Shown piece by piece: positions 48,068 through 62,400 of a stretch of 64,000 nt of DNA. The position numbers were made by a program, and so were the translations under genes. How positions within the stretch are numbered: the first letter of the stretch is position 1; every line of letters begins with the position of its first letter. The notes beneath the pieces are model-generated. The model was not told the origin of the DNA. It saw only the letters and a program-made list of their open reading frames with translations, and made no database searches. The stretch covers positions 23,082,923 to 23,146,922 of the forward strand of contig CM039515.1 of assembly GCA_022432975.1 (NCBI GenBank). The letters run 5' to 3'. Origin of the DNA: Begonia masoniana (taxonomy: Eukaryota; Streptophyta; Magnoliopsida; Cucurbitales; Begoniaceae).

Positions 48068-50652
48068 TGTCACGACCCTAATACTATACCCAATTTCTCG
48101 TACATATTTTTTTTTTATACTTCAAACTTTATACTTAGCGTTTTAGCGGAAATAAAACTTTTAATGTCGGAATCGAAATCGGAATTGAAACCGGGGGAGT
48201 CTATGTTTATAAACTATTTAAAACAAAACTTAAAACTAATTTAAAACAATTAAAAACTAAAATAAAAATAGGCAGAGGGCAAAAAGGGATTTTCATCCCT
48301 TTAAGCAGTGGCGATCAGTCGCCCATAAAGGGGGCGACTGATCGCCCTTCGGCGATTGCAACAGGCGAATGGTCGCCTGTTGCAAATCGCCTGTGGCGAT
48401 TGATTGCCACAGTTTGTGGCCATCAGTCGCCACGCTCTCTGGATTTTTCCAAAGAGCGGCGACTATGAGGGGCGATTGATCCCCTCTTTAGGAGATCAAT
48501 CGCCACCCTCCCTGGAAATTCAATTCCAGGGAGTGTCCCCTCCCTGTTTCCAATCCTCTTTCACTTCAACACACACTCCACAATCCTTTAGTTTCTTCAC
48601 ACTTCATTGCTATCAATACAACCGTCATCATAAGGACTTAAACCCAACATTCATACGCTCTCGTAACCTCATACAAAACTTACTCAAACGTGTTTTAAAC
48701 GAAGTACAGTTTTCTGAAAACGAACTGTGTGGATATGTTTAAAACCTAAACAAATCCACCTGTTTTTGAAATCATCCACACGGTTATCAAATCAATTTCC
48801 AAAACATTTCAAAACATCAAAACTTAAACCTATCGACTATACAGAACCAAACACCCTAAAATGTTTCTATCTGTACAATTATTCATTTTAGCCCGACAAT
48901 TCCCAAAAACATCAAAACACCTAACCATGAGTTCCACGGGTCAAAATGCGCCTCGACTGCGCTAGCACACCACCGCGAGCCATCCTCCGTCAACTGTGTC
49001 ACTCCTCAGGTGGAGGGATCTCATCCTCACCTATGTCGAAGTCACCTACACCATACAGACACACTATGGGATAAAAAATCTCAGTAAGTCTCGTAAATGT
49101 AAATGCATGCTATGCGTGTGAGCTCGTAAACCATGCGTCATTTTCTTTACTTTATTATGCACTGTAGGTGTCACCGAGATCCTATCCCCTTAACCGGAGA
49201 GAGCTCATCCAGCAGGCGGACTACTCTTTCCAGCTAGAGGAGGGGAGTGCACGCTTACAATACGTACAGCCGTGCCTGAGCCCCACCTCGCGTGACCTGT
49301 AAACTGTAAATTGTAAACTGTAAACTGTATGAGTACAATATAGATGTGGTATTGTGACAGACCCTTTTGAGCCTACACAATAGATCAATAGCCCCTCTCT
49401 AGGCCACATCACCATTTTTTGTAAAACGTGGTGTGAAAATTCATTTTCTATGCATAACTAAAAAACCGTGATGCGTGAGCAGTTCAATATGACATAAGGT
49501 AAACAATCGCATATATATACCATCAAGACTATAAATACATAACCTATAACCTATAAAATAACTAAATCTGTCTACCCAACCAAAGCAAATAAACATACGC
49601 ATGTCCAAAACTCCTCGAGACGACGTCGACGTACGGTGTAGACCAATCAGTCAAAGCAAGTCACGAGAACTTACCTCGTGACCAAAGTAGCTCAAGCTCC
49701 GTCCACGAGCGTTGTTCACCTAAGCAATTCACAACGTTTATCGTTAAAACGAGTTTAAACTTCTAAACGTCCAAATTTAACCAAAACCTTAACTAAGGAA
49801 TTTTCTTAAAATCTTAACCTAACTAATCGAAGTATTTAAACAACGATTAACGCTCGATAGTTTAAAATTACAATTAACGAGTTTTCTTAAAAACCCAAAA
49901 ATTTTCCAATTTTAACATTTCTCACAAATCACTCTAACTTCGTCCAATAACGTTCAATACGTTCTTTATGTCCTTAATCACAACAAACTTATTAATTTCG
50001 AACCCTAAATTTACGTTTTTTGCAAAACCCTAAACAAAACCCTAACCGTATAACCTCGCGAAAATCAAAAACTAACGCACTAAAACTATAGATTCATACC
50101 TAGAGCGTCAATTGGATGAGAAAACACGAAGAAAACGGAACAATTGGAGGACGAACGGAGGTCGGAACGTTGAGGAATGGCGACGGGCAGAGAGGAAATC
50201 GTGCAAGGAGGGCTTTTGGCGTGAAATGGCTAAGGAAGAAGGAGAAGAATGGTTTTAATTAAAAATTTACTTTGCAAATTACCATTTTGCCCTTCACACT
50301 TAATTCTATTTGTTTCGTCCTTCGTTTCGTTAATTGGCTAACTATTCGTTTTCACCAAATCTCCTTATTTCTCCAATAGGTCCAACTTATTATTTGGGAT
50401 TTATTAAAACTGTCCGTTAGCAAATCAGACCTCGTTTATTATTTTTACTAAAACGTCATTTACATTTCGAGAAACGTAATTACTCGGAATCAAGCATTAC
50501 TACTCCAGAAAATCCCGTAAATTCCTTAAAACTCCTATTAATAATTAGGATTCTAATGACGCTTCCTTTTCGTAAAACGGGTTTGATTTGACATATTTAC
50601 AAAAATGACAATATATATTATAATATAAAATCCCGTAAAGCCGGGTATTACA
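48068..50652 (-). mobile_element. S5: solo LTR of the E6 family in opposite orientation
   Basis: 2585 bp, TSD ggatg (48063-48067, 50653-50657). On its own strand it starts TGTAATACCCGGCTTTACGGG and ends GGGTCGTGACA. It forms a long inverted pair with the host LTR. Palindromes are at 48310-48346 (GGCGATCAGTCGCCC arms) and 48351-48391. Confidence 0.95.
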
Positions 50653-50972
50653 GGATGTGCCCTCTCCGGTTAGGGGGTTGAGATCTCGGTGACAACCAGA
50701 GTAAAGATAATGAAAATGATGCATGATTTACGAACTCATATGCACAGCACGCATTGCATTTACGTAGAGATTACTGAGATTTTTATCTCATAGTGTGTCT
50801 GTATGGTGTAGGTGACTTCGACATAGGTGAGGACGAGATCACTCCACTTGAGGAGTGACGCAGTTGACGAAGGATGGCTTGCGTAGGTGTACTGGCGCAG
50901 TCGATGCTTAACCTGACCCGTGGGGATGTATGTACGTGTTTTGAGGGTTTTGAGAATTGTTATGCCGATTGA

Positions 50973-51300
50973 TGTATAGAACCATTTTAGGTTGTTTGGT
51001 TCTGGATAATAGATAGGTTTATGTTTTGAGATTTTAAACGTTTTTGGAAACCCGTTTTATAACTGCTTTTGTGAAGTTTTTATTGGAAATGTTAGCGATT
51101 TAAATCAGGAGGAATCATATAGTTTTTAAACAGATCCACGCGGTTTGTTTTTGTGAAAACGTATTTGCCTTATTTATTTCTCGAGCTGGTAAATGTGGGA
51201 CTAGTAAATGGTGACCTGTATGTAGGGGAGGAAAGAGTTGTTATGTTAAAGATGTTTGAATGTAATGGCTAAGTGTTTAGGTAGGTATGCAGGGAAAAAG
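50973..51300 (+). repeat. Duplicated LTR segment, first copy
   Basis: Starts tgtatagaaccattttagg and ends gcagggaaaaag. It recurs at 52009-52324. Both agree closely except for a changed stretch near 51225-51265 (52255-52290), so they are not simple duplicates of one read. Confidence 0.9.
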
Positions 51301-52324
<1,024 letters not shown>

Positions 52325-52355
52325 AAAAATAGAGAAAGGAAAAGCGGAGGCGCGC

Positions 52356-52513
52356 CCTCTGGAAGAAATTCCAGAGGGGGAGCCGATCGATCGCCATCGA
52401 TCAGCTCCATCGATCGCCGCTCTCTGGATTTTCCAGAGAGCGGGGCGATCGATCGCCTTATATAAGGGGCAATCGATCGCCCCTCCTATTATAAGACAGG
52501 CGATCGATCGCCC
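52356..52513. repeat. Palindrome cluster in E6 LTR
   Basis: CCTCTGGAAGAAATTCCAGAGG, then GATCGATCGCC repeats, CTCTCTGGATTTTCCAGAGAG, GGGCGATCGATCGCC and GGGGCAATCGATCGCCCC. Confidence 0.88.
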
Positions 52514-52747
52514 ATGCAATTTTCAAGGAGAATTTCCCCTTTTGTCCCTCGACTGATTAATTGTTTTAATTAAAGTTTTATTTAATTGTTTTAATTGTTA
52601 AATGTTTTATTAATTTGAAATACTTTTAGTTTTAAACAGTTTTAAGAATATAGACTTCAACATTTTTAATTCTGATTCTGATTCCGGTTTAAACAGTTTT
52701 TAATAATATGGGAAAATCGGGTACAGTATTAGGGTCGTCACAGTTTA

Positions 52748-52760
52748 TGGTATCAGAGCC
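52748..52760 (+). other. E6 primer-binding site (tRNA-Met)
   Basis: TGGTATCAGAGCC, 5 nt after the LTR end. Confidence 0.92.
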
Positions 52761-52907
52761 TCCGGGTTTTAAAATCGGTTCTGTAGACTGCTCGACTGCA
52801 CAGCCACTATGCGGACATTATTCATCAACTGTAAGTACGTTTATAGCTTTATCTGATTTCTAGTTTCTTAGAATATTTGTTTTAACTTTTATATAGAGTG
52901 TATAACT

Positions 52908-55900
52908 ATGGTGCGTCGAGGTAATGACCGAGATGACCGAGACGATACGATAGACACTCTCAAGGACTTCATTGCCCAACAGTCCCAATATATGGAGCGT
53001 CAGGCCCAACAGATGGAAAGGCAGTCCCAACAACTGGGCACTTTAATTGACCGCGAGGGCGTTAGAGCTCGGGAGGCGGCAACTCCTAGCAATAAGGGGA
53101 TGGAGAGATTCCAGAAGCTCCAACCTCCTATATTTAACGGACAGTCTACGGATCCCTCTTCAGCCGAGAAGTGGATTTGAACTATGGAGGACATGCTGGC
53201 CTACGCTAGCATTGAGGACGGAGAGAAGGTTGCGTTGGTGACCTACCACCTAGCATTGGATGCTCGATTTTGGTGGGATTCCATCAAGGCTACCACGGAC
53301 ATGACTATTATGAGCTGGGAGAGGTTCAGAGAAGTAATTTATGATAAGTATTTCAGCCATACAGTACGAGAGGCGAAGATGGTTGAATTTATGCAGTTGC
53401 GGCAGGTTAGTTCTATTGCCGAGTATGTGAGGAAGTTTGAAGCACTGTCCTGATTCATGCCACGTCAAGTCAGCGTTAATGAGGACAAGGTACGCAGATT
53501 TTTACAGGGACTTGGTTAGGAATTTCGAATGCGTCTTACCATATTAGCGGTGCAGAATGTATCCTATGACGAGATTGTGGCCAGGGCCCTAGAGATTGAG
53601 GCAGTTGATAGGGATTCTGTCAAACCGAGGGAGCCATCTAAGGGCTTCTTTCGAGAAATTCACCCCCAGATCAGGAATAAGGGCTGGCAACCGAGAGCAC
53701 AGCCTCAACAACAACAACAGAGAGGAGTTAAAAGACTTTTAGAGGGAGGCAGCGATCGAGGCAAAGGAAAGCAAGTACAGGGGGCTTCACAGATGCCTTG
53801 GTGCCCCAAGTGTCAGAGGGAGCACAGCGGTGAGTGCCGAGTGAGCACTAATAAGTGTTACAGATGTGGTGAAGTCGGCCATTTTGTCAGAGATTGCCCG
53901 AAGCCCAGCCGAGATCAGTCAGATAGTGATCAGAGGAGGATTATGCCAAAGATTTTTGCATTTATCGAGCCTGGTGATGTCGACGACGAGGCTTATCCCT
54001 CTGTGATAGCAGATACTATATTGATTATGGGCACGACTATTTTTAGTTTGATGGATACGGGAGCTACGCACTCTTTCGTATCGACTGCATGCATGACTAG
54101 ATTGGGATTAGAGTATGAGTTAGCTGAGGTCGAGTATAGAGTGATGCTGCCTTCTGGAGAACATATGCAGTCAGAACGTATTCTCCAGGGCAATGTCATC
54201 TCAGTGGGGGATATTACCCTTTATGCTCGTTTGATAGTTATGAGCATAGAGCGGTATGATCTTATCTTAGGGATGGACTGGCTTTCACAGCACTTCACCA
54301 CCATCGACTGTCGATCCAGGATTGTGACCTTTTGACCCCTGGGTAAAGCCGAGTTTTCTTATCAGGCGATGAACCGATTGAGTGGATCGCCTATTTCTTA
54401 TTCCATGAAGGTCAACGAGCAGTTTAAAGGTGAGTGCTCTATTTATTTGGCCGCAATATTTGATATTCAGTTACTCAGCGGAGTAAAGCCGAGTGACATT
54501 CCTATAGTCAGAGAATTCTCTGAGATATTCCTTGATGATCTTCCCGGGTTACCGCTAGACCGGGAGATTGAATTTACTATTGATGTCTATCCGAACACCG
54601 CACCAAGGTTTAAAAATCCGTACCGGTTAGCACCAGCCGAGTTGAAAGAGCTGAAGACTCAGCTTGACGAGTTATTGGAGAAGGGTTTTATTTAACCTAG
54701 TGTTTCACCCTGGGGTGCGCCCGTTCTATTCGTCAAGAAGAAAGACGGAACCCTCAGGATGTGCGTGGATTACAGGGAACTGAATAAGCTTGTAGTGAAG
54801 AATAAGTATCCACTACCCCGGATCGATGATTTATTTGATCAGCTGCAAGGTGCCCGAGTATTTTCGAGGATTGATCTACGCTCGGGTTACAATCAGTTGA
54901 AGGTCCGGAAGGAAGATGTACCGAAAACGGCATTCTGAACAAGGTACGGGCATTACGAGTACCTTGTCATGTCTTTTGGACTCATTAATGCCCCTGCAGC
55001 GTTTATGGACCTGATGAACCGTGAATTTAAGGATTTTCTGGACAAGTTCGCTGTGGTGTTCATTGATGATATACTGATTTATTCTAAAATGAAGGAGGAG
55101 CATGAAGAGCAATTACGGATTGTTCTCGGAATTCTACAACGACACCAGCTTTATCTGAAGTTCTCTAAATGCGAGTTTTGGCTGGATCGAGTCAGTTTTC
55201 TTGGCCACATCATATCAAAAGAAGGGGTTTGTGTGGATCCGAGCAAAATTCAGGTGGTCAGAGATTGGCCACAGCCTAAGAACGTGCGGGAAGTAGGTGG
55301 ATTTCTCGAATTAGCTGCCTATTATCGGAAGTTTATAGAGGGATTCTCGAAGATTGCAGTTCCTCTTTCGCGCTTGACTCGGAAGAATGAGAAATTTGTA
55401 TGGTCGGCTGCCTGTGATAACAGTTTCATGGAGTTGAAGCAGAAGTTGACCACAGCTCCAGTGTTGACGTTGCCTGTTGAAGGTGACAAATTTAGTATTT
55501 ATTGCGATGCATCTGGAGTTGGACTCGGTTGCGTATTGATGCAGGAAGGAAAGGTTATCGTGTATGCTTCTCGGCAGTTGAAGCCGTATGAGCATAACTA
55601 TCCTACGCATGATCTGGAGTTAGCAGCCGTTGTCTTCGCACTGAAGATTTGGAGACATTATTTATATGGGCAGCAGTGCGAAATATTTTCAGACCACAAG
55701 AGCTTGAAGTATTTATTCACACAGAAGGAGCTTAATATGCGACAAAGAAGGTGGCTGGAGTTCGTGAAGGACTATGATTTTGATATCAAGTACCATCCAG
55801 GAAAGGCGAACAAGGTCGCTGATGCTCTGAGCCGAGTGCCGTCTGCGAGTCAGCCTTCACTTGCAGCGTTGTCAGTTACACTGCGGTCTGAGATTGAGAG

Positions 55901-56004
55901 GTTTGATGTGGAGATAGTGGCAGAGTTGTCCAGTATGCTCACTAACATTTCTCTCAGGCCGACTATTCTAGATAAGATACGTGAAGCTCAGCAGAATGAT
56001 ATGG
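52908..56004 (+). pseudogene. gag-pol: E6 gag-pol (Gag, PR, RT, RNase H), six stops, truncated by E7
   Basis: Starts at ATG 52908 (MVRRGNDRDD). Gag has ARFWWDSIK, AEYVRKFEALS, and zinc knuckles CPKCQREHSGEC and CYRCGEVGHFVRDC. Protease has LMDTGATHSF, with D-T-G instead of the D-S-G of E2 and E5. RT has [16 protein letters not shown] and FIDD near 55060. RNase H has CDAS, HDLELAA, SDHKSL and VADALSR. The frame is single, broken by TGA 53178, TGA 53451, TAG 53517, TGA 54333, TAA 54693 and TGA 54936. E2 or E3 has R at three of the TGA positions. It ends EAQQNDM, in the linker before integrase, where E7 inserted. Confidence 0.94.
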
Positions 56005-57535
56005 TGTAACACCCGCGAATTTTAGAATTTATTAAATTATGGGTTATAGAATTTATTAATAAAATAGTTGTGGTAATTAAAAGTGAATGGTTTGAGGTGC
56101 GGGTTTTTCCTGCGAAATTAAGTCGAAAGTTATAATTAAGAACGAGATTTAACGAAAATTGGAAATGGTCGAAAACACGATAGGGCAAAACGGTAATTGA
56201 TGATTTGTTAATGTTTAATAGAAATTATTATTATTATTAATAAAATAAATAAAACAAAACAACAACAGAATTTCATTCTGTTGTTGTTCGAACCCGACGA
56301 CCCGAGAACGAGACAGGGGAGAGACGAGGGAGGAGAAGGTGACGATCGACGGCCGAGCACCGGCGACTCCGGCGTTCTCCGGTCAGACGGCGGCGAAGAT
56401 GGGTCCCGGTCTGTCTCCGCGCATGAACCGCTCGGTAAGGTTCGGTTTTTCTTTGTTTTGCCCTGTTTTTGGTTCTATTCGAGGCCGTGGATCGCCGAGC
56501 TGTTAGAGCTCCGATCGCCGGCCGTTTTTGGTTGCTTTTGGCGTCGAATGGCCGAGCTCGGTGCTGGCAAGGGATGCCGAGCAGTGAGCAGCTCGGAGGA
56601 GCTAAAAACCGAGAGCTCCAATTTGGGGCATTTCGGGTTTTGGCTTGTAGTTCGGGATTTTTAGTTAGATTATTCAAATTGAGGCTATATGTGGTTGATT
56701 GGTGAAGAAATGGGTGAAAATTGATGAAAAAACGAAATTGGGGATTTTCCGGTTAAGGGGCAGATTCGGGTTTTCTGAGTTTTGACCTAGCTAAGATTGT
56801 TTGTTTTCAAATTCCTTTTGGCACGTTAAAATAGGTTATTAGAGGAGTACGTGGCCGCTGGAATCGTTCGATTCCGATAACCGACGCAAAAGTTACGCGT
56901 GTTTGAAGTTTCGGGTCGGTTTTGACCGAACCCAAATTAGTGGCCCGTTTAGTTAGATTTTAATGGGATTAAGCTAGAAATAATAGTTTGAGAGTAATTG
57001 GTGAATTTAACTTTGATTTTAATGAAGTTTGAAGTTGGACGTTAAATTGGTTAGAAATTGGGGTTTAGAGTTTTAATTGTGGATTTGTTAAATGTTGCTA
57101 GTTTTGGTGGTTAGTTTTGGTTAGATGATTCTTTAGAATGTCCTTAGAATGCTTCTAAGTTATTTCCTTAATGTATTAGGTTATTGAGCAAGCTTTAGCC
57201 TAGTCGAAGGAAACAATCACGTGCTGAGCGATCAGGTAAGTAGTAGACTAATAGTTTATTAAACTAAATTATGTTGTTTTAGGTCTTCAAGCGTGTGAAT
57301 TGGACGATAAAAGTAAAAAGGTGGAAGTCGAGCATTCAGGTAAGTAGAGGACAATTGTTTTGACTTCGAGCCTACACCACGGTACGGTAGGATTTATTTG
57401 TTGTTGGATGTTTAGTTGTCTTCTTTATGGGTCAAGCATTGTTGATGGTTGATTGCTTTACTTTGTTCTGGTCTGGTTAAGTATTTGTGAGTTGGTTTGT
57501 TGTTTGGTATTAAGTAGTGTGGCAATGAAATTCTT

Positions 57536-58878
<1,343 letters not shown>

Positions 58879-58879
58879 G

Positions 58880-61800
58880 CCCGTGTACCGCCCTACGGGG
58901 ACCCACGTGGCAGCATTGAGCCCGTGTACCGCCCTACGGGGACCCACGTGGCAGCATTGAGCCCGTGTACCGCCCTACGGGGACCCACGTGGCAGCATTG
59001 AGCCCGTGTACCGCCCTACGGGGACCCACGTGGCAGCATTGAGCCCGTGTACCGCCCTACGGGGACCCACGTGGCAGCATTGAGCCCGTGTACCGCCCTA
59101 CGGGGACCCACGTGGCAGCATTGAGCCCGTGTACCGCCCTACGGGGACCCACGTGGCAGCATTGAGCCCGTGTACCGCCCTACGGGGACCCACGTGGCAG
59201 CATTGAGCCCGTGTACCGCCCTACGGGGACCCACGTGGCAGCATTGAGCCCGTGTACCGCCCTACGGGGACCCACGTGGCAGCATTGAGCCCGTGTACCG
59301 CCCTACGGGGACCCACGTGGCAGCATTGAGCCCGTGTACCGCCCTACGGGGACCCACGTGGCAGCATTGAGCCCGTGTACCGCCCTACGGGGACCCACGT
59401 GGCAGCATTGAGCCCGTGTACCGCCCTACGGGGACCCACGTGGCAGCATTGAGCCCGTGTACCGCCCTACGGGGACCCACGTGGCAGCATTGAGCCCGTG
59501 TACCGCCCTACGGGGACCCACGTGGCAGCATTGAGCCCGTGTACCGCCCTACGGGGACCCACGTGGCAGCATTGAGCCCGTGTACCGCCCTACGGGGACC
59601 CACGATGAGCATTGAGCCCGTGTACCGCCCTACGGGGACCCACGTGGCAGCATTGAGCCCGTGTACCGCCCTACGGGGACCCACGTGGCAGCATTGAGCC
59701 CGTGTACCGCCCTACGGGGACCCACGTGGCAGCATTGAGCCCGTGTACCGCCCTACGGGGACCCACGTGGCAGCATTGAGCCCGTGTACCGCCCTACGGG
59801 GACCCACGTGGCAGCATTGAGCCCGTGTACCGCCCTACGGGGACCCACGTGGCAGCATTGAGCCCGTGTACCGCCCTACGGGGACCCACGTGGCAGCATT
59901 GAGCCCGTGTACCGCCCTACGGGGACCCACGTGGCAGCATTGAGCCCGTGTACCGCCCTACGGGGACCCACGTGGCAGCATTGAGCCCGTGTACCGCCCT
60001 ACGGGGACCCACGATGAGCATTGAGCCCGTGTACCGCCCTACGGGGACCCACGTGGCAGCATTGAGCCCGTGTACCGCCCTACGGGGACCCACGTGGCAG
60101 CATTGAGCCCGTGTACCGCCCTACGGGGACCCACGTGGCAGCATTGAGCCCGTGTACCGCCCTACGGGGACCCACGTGGCAGCATTGAGCCCGTGTACCG
60201 CCCTACGGGGACCCACGTGGCAGCATTGAGCCCGTGTACCGCCCTACGGGGACCCACGATGAGCATTGAGCCCGTGTACCGCCCTACGGGGACCCACGTG
60301 GCAGCATTGAGCCCGTGTACCGCCCTACGGGGACCCACGTGGCAGCATTGAGCCCGTGTACCGCCCTACGGGGACCCACGTGGCAGCATTGAGCCCGTGT
60401 ACCGCCCTACGGGGACCCACGTGGCAGCATTGAGCCCGTGTACCGCCCTACGGGGACCCACGTGGCAGCATTGAGCCCGTGTACCGCCCTACGGGGACCC
60501 ACGTGGCAGCATTGAGCCCGTGTACCGCCCTACGGGGACCCACGTGGCAGCATTGAGCCCGTGTACCGCCCTACGGGGACCCACGATGAGCATTGAGCCC
60601 GTGTACCGCCCTACGGGGACCCACGTGGCAGCATTGAGCCCGTGTACCGCCCTACGGGGACCCACGTGGCAGCATTGAGCCCGTGTACCGCCCTACGGGG
60701 ACCCACGTGGCAGCATTGAGCCCGTGTACCGCCCTACGGGGACCCACGTGGCAGCATTGAGCCCGTGTACCGCCCTACGGGGACCCACGATGAGCATTGA
60801 GCCCGTGTACCGCCCTACGGGGACCCACGTGGCAGCATTGAGCCCGTGTACCGCCCTACGGGGACCCACGTGGCAGCATTGAGCCCGTGTACCGCCCTAC
60901 GGGGACCCACGTGGCAGCATTGAGCCCGTGTACCGCCCTACGGGGACCCACGATGAGCATTGAGCCCGTGTACCGCCCTACGGGGACCCACGTGGCAGCA
61001 TTGAGCCCGTGTACCGCCCTACGGGGACCCACGTGGCAGCATTGAGCCCGTGTACCGCCCTACGGGGACCCACGTGGCAGCATTGAGCCCGTGTACCGCC
61101 CTACGGGGACCCACGTGGCAGCATTGAGCCCGTGTACCGCCCTACGGGGACCCACGTGGCAGCATTGAGCCCGTGTACCGCCCTACGGGGACCCACGTGG
61201 CAGCATTGAGCCCGTGTACCGCCCTACGGGGACCCACGTGGCAGCATTGAGCCCGTGTACCGCCCTACGGGGACCCACGTGGCAGCATTGAGCCCGTGTA
61301 CCGCCCTACGGGGACCCACGTGGCAGCATTGAGCCCGTGTACCGCCCTACGGGGACCCACGTGGCAGCATTGAGCCCGTGTACCGCCCTACGGGGACCCA
61401 CGTGGCAGCATTGAGCCCGTGTACCGCCCTACGGGGACCCACGTGGCAGCATTGAGCCCGTGTACCGCCCTACGGGGACCCACGTGGCAGCATTGAGCCC
61501 GTGTACCGCCCTACGGGGACCCACGTGGCAGCATTGAGCCCGTGTACCGCCCTACGGGGACCCACGTGGCAGCATTGAGCCCGTGTACCGCCCTACGGGG
61601 ACCCACGTGGCAGCATTGAGCCCGTGTACCGCCCTACGGGGACCCACGTGGCAGCATTGAGCCCGTGTACCGCCCTACGGGGACCCACGATGAGCATTGA
61701 GCCCGTGTACCGCCCTACGGGGACCCACGTGGCAGCATTGAGCCCGTGTACCGCCCTACGGGGACCCACGTGGCAGCATTGAGCCCGTGTACCGCCCTAC

Positions 61801-62037
61801 GGGGACCCACGTGGCAGCATTGAGCCCGTGTACCGCCCTACGGGGACCCACGATGAGCATTGAGCCCGTGTACCGCCCTACGGGGACCCACGTGGCAGCA
61901 TTGAGCCCGTGTACCGCCCTACGGGGACCCACGTGGCAGCATTGAGCCCGTGTACCGCCCTACGGGGACCCACGTGGCAGCATTGAGCCCGTGTACCGCC
62001 CTACGGGGACCCACGTGGCAGCATTGAGCCCGTGTAC
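58880..62037 (+). repeat. 41/40-bp minisatellite, 77 full units
   Basis: 58880-62028 is 3149 bp: 69 units of 41 bp plus 8 of 40 bp, then a partial unit. The canonical unit starts CCCGTGTACCGCCCTACGGG and contains CCCACGTGGC. The variant reads CCCACGATGAGC there and loses the CACGTG palindrome. I see no other variation. Confidence 0.97.
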
Positions 62038-62153
62038 GGTTTAAAAGGGAATTAGTGAGTCTAGGTTTTATTTGGTAAATCATGGTTTAACGTGGGTTTG
62101 ACTAGCCAAAGTAGCGCTCCGAGACCAGGGTAGGTTCGGGGGCGTTACAACTA

Positions 62154-62165
62154 TGTATCAGAGCA
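62154..62165 (+). other. E7 primer-binding site, damaged
   Basis: TGTATCAGAGCA corresponds to TGGTATCAGAGC with one G missing, 4 nt after the LTR. Confidence 0.75.
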
Positions 62166-62314
62166 TAAATGGTCGTGTCGTTCAAATGATTACCCGGACA
62201 ATGCCGGCCGCCGTGCAATGTGCTTCACCTGACTGTAAGTATTCGTCTACTTTTAGTTAGTTTATATTTCAGATAGATTGTTAACCCTGTTTGTTTTGGA
62301 ACTGTAATAGATTA

Positions 62315-62400
62315 GAACATTCCGAGAGTACCGAGACAACCTCAGTGGATCCCTTAAGCCAACTTATAGACGTATTGAAATGATGGTTTGAATAGTTAGG
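62315..62400 (+). pseudogene. E7 gag N-terminal remnant
   Basis: One frame reads PRVPRQPQ and the next reads LSQLIDVL after a shift. The E1 Gag start reads KAPRQPEE, then SQLIDIV. No zinc knuckle follows. Confidence 0.6.

Noticed and set aside
58880..62037. Regular array resembling CRISPR
   Set aside because: Units are contiguous and identical with no spacers, in a plant LTR. It is a minisatellite.
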